From assembly GCA_007922225.1 (NCBI GenBank), contig ML679969.1, positions 1,835,236 through 1,899,235 on the forward strand: a DNA stretch of 64,000 nt, in the 5' to 3' direction. The notes under the pieces were generated by a model. The model worked only from the letters and a program-made list of their open reading frames with translations, did not search any database and was not told the origin of the DNA. This DNA comes from Emydura subglobosa (lineage: Eukaryota; Chordata; Testudines; Chelidae). Shown piece by piece: positions 22,831 through 35,654 of the stretch; the first letter of the stretch is position 1, and each line of letters starts with the position of its first letter. Position numbers and translations under genes: made by a program.

Positions 22831-24731
22831 ATCCCATGAGGTCCACTGAGGTTTCTGCCTGTCTAATCCAGGTAACAGAGAGGCCAGGTGGGAACGGTGT
22901 CCAGTCAAACGGGGGGAGGAGAGACGTGGGGCAGAGGGAGAAGCTGTGTGTGGGGAGAGTGGTGTATTGAGGATGGTGCTGGAATTGTAAGCTGTCACAT
23001 GACGAGTGTGTGTGTATGTGGGAGGTGTTCCTGGGGAAGTGTGTGATCAGAGTCCGTCTGGAACAAGGTGGGGTGAGCTGTGCCTCGCTACCTTGGGGAG
23101 CAGCCTGCTTCGTCTCTCTCTGGTTTGGGTTACCGTGTGGTGTTGTTCTGGAGTCTAAGAATAAAAGTAGCGTTACGTAGCCAGAGCATTGACTGCTTTC
23201 CTCTAACTCTCTGGGCGTGTGCCGGGAACGTAACAGAGGGAGAAAGGAAGGGCTTGTGCTTTCTCCATTTGAGGATGGAATCTCCCCAGGGTGAATGGGG
23301 AAAGGAGTCAGGGCCTCCTCCATCTTCCCTTGCCCAGCTGGGGGCAGGTGAGAGGGGCAGGCTGGCTTGTTATTCAGTGACTGGTTTTGAAATGGGCACT
23401 GCGGTAACCACGTGGGCATCTCGGCTGCCAGGGCATAAGCGCTACAGCTGCTAATGTGCAGCACCAAATCTAAGCGATGAAATATTCCCGGGGAAGGTTC
23501 TGCCGCCCGCCCAGGCTCAGGCTCTCCCCATACCCAGAGCAGGCCTAGGAGAACACAGGACCGCCGCTGGGAGGCCGGTTGCGTTCTGGCTCCGGCAGGC
23601 AGACGTAACTCCTCAGGAACTCCAGCCGCGCCAAGGGGCTGTTCGCTCGAGTGCCTGTGAGAAGTCGCGTCACTTGTGCTGAGTGAATTGGCACCAGGCC
23701 CTTCTCACTTGGTTAAAGCAGCACGTAAAGATGATGGGCTGGATTCTTGGGTTCCTAATGGACCGAACCGGCCTTCAGCTGGCCCCAGTGCGTGGACGGT
23801 GCCCCCCACCCCTTCTTGGGCCGTGCGCCAGGTGTCGCTCAGCAGGACTCAGGGATCTGTGCCTGACTCCAGGGAGGGTCGGCGAGACCCCCAGCGGTCC
23901 TTCCCTTGATACCTAAGTTTGATCACGACCTAGCCATTTAGGGCGCGTCTCACAACTAAAGTTGGACTTTATTTTGTGTGTGGGACAAAACCCAATTGAT
24001 TGTGTCGCCGTGCTGACGTCTGGGACAAAGTGAGCCCATGCGTGACTTGATAACGCTGTGTTACGCACCAAGCAGAGGGTGTGTGCGGAGGAAGGAGTTT
24101 CTCCAGGGCTGTCAACGTAGCGCTTTCCACCAGCATTAGTGTGGTTTGGTGCAGAAAGCGCTAGTCTGGGACCCTGGTTCCCCAGAGGGCTTTGCGATCT
24201 GTTGGTGGAAAGGGCTGGGTGAGAGCTAGTGATTGGTAATCAGATGGGCTGGTTTTTGCTGACGCGGGCGTGTGCAGCCGGCTTTAGGCCACTAGGCGTC
24301 ACTCTGTTACCAGCCATGCAGCTTGACTCCATTGCCCTTGGTGGGTTTTTTTGCCTTTCCCAGCCTGGTCTGCAGTCTGCAAGAGGCAGCTGTGACATGA
24401 CTGAGGATTGGTCCCGGTGGTTGCTCTGCCCCAGAAACCCAGCCTGAGCCTGCAGCCATGCACAGACAGGACACAGGCACTAGCCACATACATGGAGGAG
24501 CTGCCTATGGGGAAGGATAGGCACAAAGCTGCTGCTCCAGAAACACAGCCCTCTTCTGGGGGTGCTAAAGTAGCAGATGCCGGTAACGGGGCTTATGCCC
24601 AGCTCTGCCTGAGAAAGCAAGGGCTGCACCTGGGTGGCATGAAACGGAGCCGATTGCAGTCTCTCTCACTTGCCACAGGTGGCCTGGAGAGCTACCTGCA
24701 GAGAGGCCAGCCCCCAGAATGGCTGGAATGG

Positions 24732-24751
24732 TGCATCCTGGGAGTTGTAGT
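24732..24751 (-). promoter_or_regulatory. ZNF143/THAP11-type motif
   Basis: TGCATCCTGGGAGTTGTAGT is the reverse complement of ACTACAACTCCCAGGATGCA, close to the known ACTACAATTCCCAGVATGC element bound by ZNF143 with THAP11. No gene starts nearby. Confidence 0.45.
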
Positions 24752-26635
24752 CTGTAGTTTGCACCTTCGGATTAAAGGGCCACATCTTAGCTCTTTGAAG
24801 CAGGGACAGCCTTTGTGTGTGTGTGCAATGCCCAGCACGATGGGGCCACGATCCTGGACTGGAGTCTCCAGGTGTGACCCCAGGGCAGATAGTAAATCCT
24901 CATCGCCATGCTTGGCTGTATTTGGCCTGTGAGCCTCCTCATACCGCCACAGCAATACATGGACCAAAGTCATTTCCGCCAACTCCTTTAATTAGTTGAA
25001 GATCCACCGGCCTCGCTCCCCCAGCCATTGTCTATCCCAACGGCAGTCGTAATGCGCTTGTCATTCCCCAGCAACATCTGACCTGTCCTCCCAGCCTCTC
25101 CCATCTGTGCCCCTCGCTCCATCGTGAGCTGACTCCCCCTTCCCTGAGCGCAGAGGACACTGCGACCTCTGAGCTAATCACAGAGCTTTACAAACAACAC
25201 CAGGCCGGCCAGACTTGTGGTAACTATCAACAGCCTCCGCCCAGAACAAAATACAGGCGCCTCGCACTGTTTATATACACCGCTCCACGATAATCCAAGC
25301 CATTCCTGACCCGCTGGCGTCAGTCCAAAGCCTTATGCAAGCACCTTCTACTTCCGCTTTGCGGACACAGTTGATCCGGAGGGGATGATGATCCGGGGAG
25401 TTTACAGGAGCTCTTTGCATTGCCTACGAAGAGCAAAAGACAATCAGCCGCATGACCAGACGGCTGGTGCTCCACTGCGGGGTCCTACTGACCGCGGGAC
25501 CCAGCAGAGCTAAGATCAGGAGAAAATCCTCCATGTTGGAAAGGACAAGGAGCCAGCGCCTGCTCCCCAGAGAGTCACTCCTGATCTACATGGGTGTAGG
25601 GTTTGCCTTGACGTCAATGGACATGAGACCAGGCCCCGAAACTCAGCCTGCTCCTCCTCCTGCCTTCCCTCAAATGCAAACTCATTGGAGTGGCCCATAA
25701 AATCCTGCCCGGGCCAGACTCCTTAACCAGCATGGCAGCATCAGACCTGAGTGTTAAGCTAATGAGCGGAACGTCTCCCATGGCGAGTGATTGTCCTTCC
25801 CATCCTGCACACGCTTTCCCTCTGCGCTGCGTGACACCCTTTCGTCTCCTTGTGTCCTGCCACCAAACCACCCATCCTATCTCCTGCAGCCACCCGCGCA
25901 GTTTCCGGCCCTGACGATTCCAGGCTGGATGTAGCTATCAGACCCTGGAAAGAGCCAATGTGACCTTGGAGGTTATAAAGTCAGGGCAGCCCTTCCTCAG
26001 GCTTGTAACCATTCTGGGCATAAATTTGCTTACCCAGAAAATTCTTACTCCGGGGTTGAGTCTGCCACCAGGCGAGTGACCCTGGGGCTTTGGCTACGCA
26101 GCAGCAGAGCAGCTCTGGAACGCCAGCCTTTCCCCATCCAGATCCCAAAGTCACCTTCACTGCCATGACTGTACATTGTACAACAGCCACCTGGGTCCCC
26201 CAGGCTGTGCTCTGCTGCTGTGGGGCGACAGGACGGATCAGGAATGAGAGGAATTTTCCATGTGCCGGAGGGTTTAGTGCCGGTGACTGGAGGGTGACGT
26301 GATCGGTTTAACTCCAGGGCAGACTTCCCCTTGTGCACTTTTACCGGAGCTCTTTATGGCGGTCAACCATTTAGTGTCCATGCCCAGGCAGCCAGGCCCG
26401 CTACCCATGGGGAATGGAGCCCAGGGCGACCGGCAGGACGGCCGAGGGATTGGTCTCTGGCTATGGAGCTTGTTCCTTTCCACGTGGCTAATTCCAGGAG
26501 AACCCAGGTGGCCAAGGACTGCAAGGAGCCAGTGTTTGACGTGTGTCCGTGTGACACGCCTCTGGCACTGCTCTGTGTCTTGTGTGGAGATGACACACCC
26601 CGTGGCAGGGGACCTCAGTCTGTGTCCCGCGTGTG

Positions 26636-26639
<4 letters not shown>

Positions 26640-26697
<58 letters not shown>
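26640..26697. repeat. (TC)n(CA)n compound simple repeat
   Basis: About 27 bases of TC dinucleotides joined to about 28 bases of CA dinucleotides. Confidence 0.95.
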
Positions 26698-26700
<3 letters not shown>

Positions 26701-28443
26701 CAGCAGGTGGTACCTCCGTGTAAACAACAAGTGAAGGTAACGCAAAGCACGGGGCAGAGTCGCTGTCTCACTTTGCAGTGGGGGAATTGGACACAGTTTG
26801 CTGCCCTCCACTCACAGGTGCTGTTCAGATGCTCCAAGGGGAGCTGAGCTCCTATGCCCCTCCCTCCAATATGGGGAGAGCCCCCAGAGAGCCCCCCCCG
26901 CCAGGCTTGAGGGAGGAACCCATGTGCTGGCGTGTGTCCCGGGAGCTGTCCCGTAGTCTCATGCTTGGCTGGGGTCCAGCTGGCGTCCCAGGCTGGGGGA
27001 ACTGAGGCTGACCAAGGCCAGGAGGGCTGTGTCCCTGCTGGGGGTGGTGGGAAGGGCGACCCGGGGAACGTGCAGCCGGTGGCAGGCTCCTGAGAGCACC
27101 TCAGAGAGTCAGAACGGCAGAGGAAGCATCAGCCTCTGCAAGCCAGGACTGAGGTGCCTGCGTGGAGGTCAATGCACCCTGATTTCAGTGAGCTGGGGAC
27201 CTGGCCCCCAGCATGGGAGCAAAAGGCAGAGCGAGGGAAGGGATGCCGGGGGGGAGCAGGAAAGAGACAGCCGGAGACATAAAGGAGAGGAAGCCGATGG
27301 CTGCTGCGGCTGGCAGCAGTGGGGGACTGGCACCAGGGGGCCGGGCAGTCCTGTATGCAGTGGTGGGTGACCTACCGTCAGCGAGCCAAGAATAGGTCAA
27401 TGGCCAGGCAGGCCCTGAGCGGGGGCGTTCTGGGAAGGCCCTGGCAGACCAGCAGCCCTTGATGGTTGGGTCTAAACGATGCACTTCGCTGTCTGCCCTA
27501 CCCGCTGCCTTTGGCAGCTGACTGGGGATTCCGGGGTTTGGGGGCTGGACGGGGGGCACTGAGTTATCGGGAACACTCCAGTCCAAACCGTGGTGAGAAC
27601 GCTAGTGCAGGCGAACTCAGAGCCCACGCGAGACCCAACACCCGTGGATCAGGACTGGGGCAGAGGTGTGTGTGGGGAGCGCAAGACAGTCGCAGCTGGG
27701 AGCAGGGCAGGTGGGGATGGAAGAGAATTAGCTGAGCTCTGGTTGGTGGGGAGCCAAGGGCTGCAGGTCAGGCATGTGGAGCACCCCCTGGGCTGTGGAG
27801 GGTCCCAGGAGAGTCTGCGGGTTCGCAGTTAAAGCCTTGGGCAGAACTGTACATGGGATGTCTCACTTGTTTGACTCCAGAATTGCTAATTTTTTCTTTT
27901 TACAAGCCCTTAAGTTCTCCAGATCCGCTCAGAATTCAGCTAGCAAAGCGAAACCAGTCGCTTGAGAAAACGCTGCCTGTTCCTTCTGGAGCTGCGCGGG
28001 GGATTACGAGCCGGGCCAGTGCGGAGGGGGAGCCAGGATTAGTGCTGGGAGCTGGGCTCTGCTCTTAGCCCAGGGCAGAGCAGGGTTGCACCAGCATGAA
28101 ATGGGCATACGTGAGATCAGAATCAGGCCCCTGTGTCTCCAGGGTGCTGGGCAAACAGCCTTGCTGTCTAATTTTAAACCCGCCACCTGGAAATGAAGTT
28201 AAAACAAAACAAAGGGTTGCCAGGGCTCCAACTTCACCGTTTAAAGAGCGCCGAAAGTCCCGGCAGCCTCCCGCCATGGGTGTATTCTGGCTGCTGGGCT
28301 GTTACACAGAGGTCACCTTGCCTGCATGTTGTCAGCTCCCGGCAGTCACCGGGGAGCGCACGCAGAGCTCTGTCTCGCTCGGGATCTGGAGAGTCTCGCT
28401 CGGCCCTGCAAAGTGAATCTGCAGCCAAATACCCGCAGCGTCT

Positions 28444-28566
28444 GGGGAGGTTTGGATCCGGGTTTTGGGCTGATGCCATTATCGAAGGACAAAGTTTGGC
28501 TCTGGATAATAACTAGAGATGGGGATTGTGAAGAGCCCCCCCAAATCTGGATCCAAACTCCTCCCA
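28444..28566. repeat. 123-bp fold-back repeat
   Basis: GGGGAGGTTTGGATCCGGG at the left pairs with AAATCTGGATCCAAACTCC at the right, giving arms of roughly 27 bases around a 65-base loop. It is probably a small MITE. Confidence 0.55.
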
Positions 28567-31424
28567 CCCTCCCAGCTGCCCAAAGCTAGTGTCAGCTGAT
28601 GGCTGTTTGGTGACCCATGGGAATGAGTTTTGCTGGTCCCTGGACTGGTCTGTCCTGGGGATTTCAGCCACCGCTGGCCAGCCCTTAATGCAGACAGACA
28701 AAGCTGCTGCATTCTGCGGTTTGCACTGGTGCACTTAGCCTTGCTTGACACTAGTTTGGCCTGTCTACACTAGGGTGTTGGGTGTTGAGTGGTGGTGGGG
28801 GAAGGAAGACGCCCAGTGTATCAGCTGAAAATAGATTTGTGGGTTCTGCCGGGAGCCCCACCCCCTTTCTTTACTGATCCCTGCCGCTTCATAGCGACTA
28901 GCAAGGAGAGCAGCCCCCAGAAAAGAAATTCTCAGCACTCACAAAATTGCCAGTGCTGGGGGGGGGCAAAGGAATCGGGGTGCAAGGATCACCTGCCAGT
29001 GGTGCAAGTCACAGGGGAGCAGTGGGCATGTGATGGGGGAAGGGAGACTTCAGGCTGGTTAGCCAATCGCCCAGTGGCGGCTGCTCTGGCTGAATCTGGG
29101 AGTTTATTTTCCTCCATCCCGTGGCTGTGTCCAAGGGCGGCGTGGGGGGCTCAGTCTGCAGAGGGAGGCGGCAGTGTTAATGGCTGGCATGTGCAGCTCC
29201 TGGCGCCCCGGCCGGTCCCCTGGGTGAATCGGGTGTGGTTTGACCTTCTCCTCTCCGACAGGCCTGCGTCCCAGCCATTCCAGCAGCTGAGGTGCAGGGC
29301 TCGGAAATAGACGGAAGGGGAAGCAGTGAGTCACCCGCTCTGGAAATAAACTTTTCGACAGGGCAAGGCAGCAGGGACGGAGGGCAGCAACTCCCCCTGC
29401 AGCAGCGGGCACGCCCGGTGCCGTGGCTGGAGCCACCTGAGACTGTCTGAGCAGAGACAGCCCCTCCCAGCCTGAGCGAACCAGTCCCGGGCAACGCTGA
29501 GATGATGCTGGAGACGGGCCAGGACAGGGACAGCACGGGCAACAGCCATGCAGGGCTGGACTAGGCCTGTACGGACCCGGCTCCTACCCCTGAGAGGGAG
29601 AAGCTCCGTCTCTGGCCTGGTCAATTTGCGGCCCCTCTGTCGAGGCTGCAGTTGGTGCCATTTGGGAGGTAGGCACTTCCAGTGGGCTCAGACTCCTGGC
29701 ACGTGGCAGGGGCCCAGCTGTGCCTGGCTGATAAGGGGACCCAGGTGCCTCTGTACCTAGAACAGATGGGTCGGCCTGGAAACACCTCCAGCACCGGGCG
29801 TGAGAACGGCCGGGGATGGCTCCCCAGCACGGGGTGGCAAAGCGGCGCCTGCTGTGAAGAGGGGCTGCGATGGCAGCCGCTGGGGTCTAGCGGCTCCCGC
29901 TCGTTACCCAGGCGCTCCAGGGGCAGGCAGCAGCAGCGAAGCAATGAACCAAGAGGCTGCGGCAGTCAGGAGTTACCAACGATTTATAACAAACCAAAAC
30001 CAACGTATATACAGAATAACTCCAGCGTAAGGGCAATGGTAAATTCAGCCCACCCATTCCTGCACTCACACTGTTGGCTCTGCACAGACTCACCCTCCTG
30101 GGATTTGCTCCTCAATCCCTGAGGCAGGGCTGTACTTATAACTATAAATAAACCAGAGCCTGGACTCCCGCCCGAGCTGTTCCGACAGATTCCCACCTGC
30201 CTCTAGTTTTCTGGGAGCTTTTTACACGCCTGAACTGACTAACGAGACCCACCTGTTCTGGCTGCCCGAGTGAGTCAGCAAAATGGCTCTGTGCTTCCAC
30301 ATGGGATTTTAAGGCCTGGCACCTGCTCACGGTGCTGCTTCTTGAGCTGCCAGTAAAGTTCTGCATGAGAGAACGGACTGAACCTGGCTTCAGACTTGGC
30401 TTTGAGCAGCGCCAGAGTCCAGGGGTGTTTGGCTCTGAGGCACGGTTTGGGCTCCCCGCGAGGATACGTCCATTCTGGAGAAGGTTTTTCCCCGTCCAGA
30501 GAAGCACTGCCCCGAGAATATCAAAATCTGTGTTCAGCAAGAGTCTCCCCAGCACTTCTGCTCTCGCCCCTCAAGATGTCCACGGCTCCGACTGTTTCTT
30601 GCAAAATCCGTGCGTGGCGTTGAATTATAACGGTTCCGTGTTCTGCAAGTGAAAGAACCCGTGGGGCCAAAGACACTGATTCCCAGGTGAGTGCCATGGT
30701 TTACACCAGAGAGGCATTTGGTGGCCCACAGACTAAAACTCTGCCATGGACTCAGCTGTTGGCCAGTCTTATCTTGTGTCTTACAAACCGGACAGGATGG
30801 GGAGTGACAGAGCATGAGGCTGATATCCCGTCATTTCCTTTTCCCCTCTGTTCTGCCCCTGCCCCTTGCTACACAGCCCTGCCACTCCTGGCTTTCCTTC
30901 TTATTACCCTCCCAGCGGGTTTCACTTACAGAGCAACCGGTGTCTCCTGGGAAAGACGGGGAAATCTTACGTACAGAAACACTCCTGCTCTCCTCTCTCA
31001 GTTCAGCTCAGTCGGGGGATGAAGCTGGCGAGTTCTCATTAGACCCAGCCCAGCCCAGGTGTAAGCCCTGGTGAAGTCAGTGATCTTGAGTCGTCGCTCA
31101 CACGGGTGTCACGTGGGCGTGTCTCCACTCGGTGGGGTTACAGTGGGTGTAAAACTAGGGTCAGTGAAGGATCAGGCCCAGTGAATTTATAGAAATGAAT
31201 ACAATGTTAGGCCTGTTGGCCCATCACTCCCTGTCCAGAGGTCGTTATTTGACGCTCAGGAGGGCGAGGCTCTCGGGCAGGTCAGGAACGCACTGCCCGC
31301 GTCCCTGGGTGCTACAACCTGCTACACCCACAGCCTGGGCGGGTTTGGGGCTCAGCGGGACCAGTCAAGCGTTCTAGGTGACACACTGGGGGCTCACTCC
31401 CCTCCCAGCTGCATCAGCACAAGC

Positions 31425-31770
31425 ACATTGGGCGAGATCCTGATCTCAGTTACGCTGGTATAAATCCAGAAGAGCCAGGGCCAAATTCGGCTCGCACTGA
31501 AGTTCCTGGCAAAACTGCTAAGTGGTGCCAGGGCGAAACCGTTCCCTCATCAGAGTCAGGAGCAGGCTGGGATGTTGATGGCAAAACGCACAGGGCCAGC
31601 TCCCCAGTGGGTGGAAATCTGCACTGCTCCCTGGACTTCACTGCAGGCAAATGAAGTCAATGGGGCCATACTGCTTGACACCAGCTCAGGATCTGGCCCC
31701 CAGTGACGTCAGCGGGACCAGGAGTTTGCCCCTGTGCCGGTGTAACTGCGATCAGAATCTGGCCCAATGT
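31425..31770. mobile_element. 346-bp fold-back MITE with ~36-bp terminal inverted repeats
   Basis: Left end ACATTGGGCGAGATCCTGAT and reverse-complemented right end ACATTGGGCCAGATTCTGAT continue in agreement through CAGTTAC. The interior has GAAGTCAATGGGGCCA, typical of this turtle/crocodilian family. It lies about 120 bases downstream of the HSPB7 stop codon and may form part of the 3' UTR. Confidence 0.7.
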
Positions 31771-31891
31771 CCCTAGCTTTTGTTGACGTTTGGCAGAAGC
31801 CCCAGCTGCACTTTAAAGAGTCAATTCTAAGGCATCTCAGGCCAGCTGCTTCCCCACACCTTCCCCACACCCCCCACCTGGCGCCAGCCAC

Positions 31892-32077
31892 TCAGATCTT
31901 GATTTCAGTCCGGAAGGTCTGTTGGACGTGCTCCGTGTGCTTGGCCGGGTGGCGCCTGGCTTTGATGGTGAGGGTGCCGTCCGCGCCCAAGGCAGAGGTG
32001 ACCGACGTGGGGTTCACGTCTTCAGGCAGCTGGCACTTGTGGGTGAAGGTGTTCATGACGGTCCCGTCGGTGGCTAG
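31892..32077 (-). CDS. HSPB7: HSPB7 exon 3, end of alpha-crystallin domain and C-terminus
   Basis: This exon starts in phase 0 after a CCCCCTTCCAG acceptor and encodes residues 103-163, from [11 protein letters not shown] to the C-terminal TEIKI, stop at 31894-31892. It includes [14 protein letters not shown] and LTIKARRH, the beta strands at the end of the alpha-crystallin domain, and [15 protein letters not shown], essentially the human C-terminus with its I-x-I motif. No clear polyadenylation signal was found immediately downstream on the minus strand. Confidence 0.96.
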   Translation of the reverse strand, partial: LATDGTVMNTFTHKCQLPEDVNPTSVTSALGADGTLTIKARRHPAKHTEHVQQTFRTEIKI

Positions 32078-35015
32078 CTGGAAGGGGGAAAGAGACAGAA
32101 GTGGGCCATGCTGGTGGCTGCAGCACGGGCTGACACAGCGCTCTCTGTTTGCCCCGGGCCACGTGTGAAAGAACACGCCCCTGGCCAACAGGAGGTTGCT
32201 TTTTTAGGGCAGAGTAGCAGAAAAGCTGGGAAACCGTCTGTCTGTTCTGGCTCTGCCATTCCCTGCCTGTGACTTTGGGTGAGGCATTTCCCCGTTCCGT
32301 GGGTTTGCTAATCATATTTGCCTGCTCCCCGAGTGTGGTGGGTTTCAAAGCTGCGTGGAGAGACTCACATTAAAGGCAGCGGCAGAGATGCACTGGTTTT
32401 TTCTCAGGGTAGGGAGGGAGCGGTTAAAGGAGGGGACTGGATGTCAGGACGCCAGAGTTCTGCTGCTCTGCAGCCTTGAGCACGTCTAGCCCCCCCCCCG
32501 TCTGTCAAATGCATCCCATACGGCCGGACCACCGGGGCGGGGCGGGACATGGGAGCTCAGTTCACGCCTGCTCTGCAGATGAAAGGCGCTGGAGCTGAGC
32601 AAAGGCCTGGTATGGTGGGGCAGGCCCTTCCGTGCATCTTCAGAGGGGCCGCCAGGCCTGCTCCGTGGCAGGGTGGCCACACGCCGCTTGGAGCTGACGG
32701 CATGGCTCTGACGTGTCGTCTGCGTGGTGAGTGGCTGTGAACCGACGGAGGAGCTTGCATCTAACCCAGTAAACAGCCTCTCCCAAGAGGGGCCCCTGGA
32801 GGCAATGTTGACGGAGGGACGGCACCAGGGCAGCTGTCGCTCACAGTGCCTCTTATTGGCGGGGGTAAGACTGGGGTGTCTCTACAGCGCCTCCTCCTGT
32901 GCGGGGCTGATTGTGGCATAACTGTGTTCACATGCACACCCACTGCATCCTGCACCTGGCCTCACAGCGCCTCTTGCTGGACGGGGCTAGGGTCGCAGTG
33001 GCTGTACTCTCCCCATTCCCGGTGCTTGTGCACCATTCTCTAATGTGTCTCCCGCTGGGAGTGGCTGTGGCTGGAGTGGCTGGGAAGCGCCTTCCTCGCC
33101 AGAGCGCATGCAATGCACGCTGCGGCGCCTCCGGCTAGAAGAGGTTGCTGATGCAGTAGCTGTGTGTTCCCTTTCTTGCCCCCTGCCCCGGAGAGCTGCC
33201 GGAGTGTTTCCAAATGAGGCGGCAGGCTGGAGCTGCAGACGGAATGGAGAGGCTGGGGAAGGTTACATCATTCTGCAGCTCCCACTGGAGCGATTAAGGG
33301 CAGAGCGTTAAAACACAGAGCGCCGTATCTCCATGGCTACTCTCCAGAACATAGCGTCCCCAGAACCTGGCCTGGGAGCAGATTCCGGTGCACACGAGCC
33401 GCACGGAGCCCTTGAATGGCAGCGAGGATCAGGATGTACCAGCCATCCTTATAATGAATTTAGCACCAGGGAGAGGTGACAGTCCTGGAGAATGCTGTCC
33501 TCATGCCCTATATATCCCCAGGATGGACACAGCCTGGACAGCAGCAAAGCCAGCAAGCTTCCCCTGTACGGTCCTGAAGTCAGTGTGCTTTGACCCTGCC
33601 CTCCTCTGGGGCTGAGAGGGAAGAGTGCGTAGACTCTGTGGTCTGTCCACTGCTGGTCTCTGCTGCCAATGCTGGTGGAGTGATTTAGGGTCCTGCCTGA
33701 ATCCCACAAAACTCTCGTCATATGATGGCCTCCAAACAGCCCTTTAGTGTAATAAAAACATAGCCTCGTACCTGGTGCCTTTTGCACATGCCATCACACA
33801 TGCTCCTTGCCCTGAAGAGCAGATCTTACAATGTAAGTTAGGACAAAGCTAAGGGAACAGGTGAGGTCAGCTTGGATGTGAGGGCTAGTGCAGATGAGGG
33901 GGGAAAGGAGCCGGCTGGGAGAAACAGGGCTTCCAGGAGCCTCTGGAGAAGCAGAGAGAAGATGCCTGATAGATGAGACCAGCTGTCCAAAGGAGGCTAG
34001 AAGACACCAGGCCCAGAGTGGGAAGAAATGAGAGACGTGAGCGGAGCAGGATCTTCAAAGGATGGGTGAGAAACTTAAGTCTGATGGGGTGAAAGCTGTC
34101 AAGTGATACCAGCATTCAGCAGCCTGGATCGGGTGCAAAGCAGTGACAGACATGCAACAGAGTCTAGAGCCCGGTAACGTCCCCCCAAGCCAGCCGGCCT
34201 GTTGCTAACTAGACTCTGGAATAATCCAGGAGGTCTGCAAGGTGGTGGTCCTGGCAGCTGCTCCATCGAGCTGCGGTGGGAAGGAGGATCCAGGCATGGG
34301 AATGGGTCCCACATGCCAGGTGGGAACGGCAGGAGAAGAGAGCTGTTAGAGAGAGAGGGCAGTTCCTGGGAGAAAAGTTGAAGGCAGGAGTGCAGCATGG
34401 GGGGGATGAGCCAGGGCGGGAGGCAGGAGGAGCGGCAGAGGGAGATGCTTGCTGGCTCTGAGCTGGAGCCAAGGGCCAGAGAGGGCCGAAGGCAGGGAAA
34501 CAATGGGGAGCCTTACCTGCTGCTATCTCCCTGCTGGAGAGCTGGACTCTGAGAGGGTCGGGGGAGGGTGAGGGATGCTCCCAGCAGAGAGGCTGTGGGA
34601 GTTCCTGCTGGAAAGAGGAGGGTTGCACCCCAGAAAGAAGGATGGGGTGGTGACCCTGGCAGAGGGATGGAGGGGTGGCAGAAGACACGGGGGTCTGGTG
34701 AGAAGGAAGCCAGGTTTTCAGGGTGGCGTGTGCTGGGGGTGGTCTGGACTCTGTTTTGGGACTCGGTTATAGACTGTTTGCCAGGGGCTCAGAAGGGGAA
34801 TTGGCGGAAGGCACCCGTTGCAGGGCTGCCCTGAGGGAGCTCCTGGGGGGAGGCCGTTTGTTTACAGCTGGGTTTGAGCGGTGGGGGTGGCGGCTCAGGC
34901 TTAGGCTTAGTCTGAGCTGGGGGCCGAGGTTTGGGTGGCGATTCTGGGCCGTGCTGCTCCAGGCCGTGTTCTCCTGGGGAAGGCGGCGGTGCGCTGGTGG
35001 AGCCAGTCACCTTAC
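32078..35015 (-). other. HSPB7 intron 2
   Basis: GT-AG intron (donor AAG then GTAAGG at 35016/35015). It holds a decayed tandem repeat of CTCF-like motifs (32844-33138) and a possible MIR remnant near 32220-32330. I recognise nothing in about 33150-35000, which is moderately GC-rich with frame-open but unsupported ORFs. Confidence 0.85.
32844..33138 (-). repeat. Decayed ~40-bp tandem repeat with CTCF-like motifs
   Basis: Six related blocks lie in one orientation at 32844, 32885, 32965, 33043, 33085 and 33122. Typical forms are CAGCGCCTCTTGCTGG (32965-32980) and CAGTGCCTCTTATTGG (32844-32859). Spacings are about 41, 80, 78, 42 and 37 bases, so the underlying period is near 40. The blocks resemble the reverse complement of the CTCF core CCASYAGRKGGC, so any motif is on the minus strand. 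Binding is not shown by sequence alone. Confidence 0.55.
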
Positions 35016-35149
35016 CTTCTCCGCGTGGACCTCGATCTGGTTGTTGGAGGTGGTGACAATGATGTCCTCCGGGGAGAAGTCGCTGACATCCACGGCAAAC
35101 TGGTAGGTGTCCCCCAGGGTCTTTATGTTCCCCATGTTACCTGGCCGGG
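35016..35149 (-). CDS. HSPB7: HSPB7 exon 2, core of alpha-crystallin domain
   Basis: The exon starts after CTCCCACAG, completes Ala58 begun in exon 1, and runs through residues 58-102: ARPGNMGNIKTLGDTYQF, AVDVSDFSPEDIIVTTSNNQ, then IEVHAEK. It ends in phase 0 at GTAAGG. GNIKTLGD, FSPEDIIVTTSNN and IEV are shared with human HSPB7. The 134-base length keeps the frame across all three exons (172+134+186 = 164 codons including stop). Confidence 0.96.
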
Positions 35150-35654
35150 CTGTGGGAGGGGAAAGAACAAATGAATCATTTCTGATCCCTCTGCAGGGAT
35201 TTCCCCCAGTGCCCAGGGCACAATGCAGGCCACCGAACCTCACCCACCCAACTCCTGCAATAGACCCAACCTAAGACTGAGTTACGAACGTCTTCAAATA
35301 ATGATTGAAAGACTTCAAGATACAGAGAATCCACCAGCAAGTGACCCATGCCCCACGCTGCAGAGAAAGGTTTAAACACGCTGCAGTGTTTAAAACCTTG
35401 GCCGTGCTAGTAAAGATGTGAATTTGTCTCTTTGTGGCCATGGGGGGAAAATGCTTGCGAAACAAAGGACTTGACTTTCCGAACTGCTTGTGCAAAGAGT
35501 CTTTTCCAATTGTGCATGTGCAAAATTGTCTGTGCAGTTGTGCACTTGATTTGCGCACAAAGTTACTGTGATTGCATTTGCACAAGCAAACGGGGCCGTT
35601 GTGCATCGAACTGGCTGTCTGCATTTGCAATGACCAGATTCACATAGGAGTAAT

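Larger units (their letters stand above)
21855..31424. other. Intergenic DNA between SRARP and HSPB7
   Basis: No gene was recognised. Specific items are the hAT terminus at 22419, a ZNF143-type motif at 24732-24751, a TC/CA repeat at 26640-26697 and a fold-back at 28444-28566. AATAAA at 23160 could end a long SRARP 3' UTR, but this is only a position match. The many long open frames are due to GC-rich composition. Confidence 0.5.

Noticed and set aside
22336..23467. Long ORFs on both strands (up to 220 codons)
   Set aside because: GC-rich composition, a hAT terminus inside, low-complexity peptide and no recognisable domain.
26274..26847. ORFs of 130-187 codons
   Set aside because: They span the (TC)n(CA)n simple repeat and owe their length to it.
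34099..34688. Minus-strand ORFs of 134 and 159 codons in HSPB7 intron 2
   Set aside because: Ser/Pro-rich low-complexity translation, no homology, and they lie between confirmed HSPB7 exons 2 and 3 without fitting splice sites.
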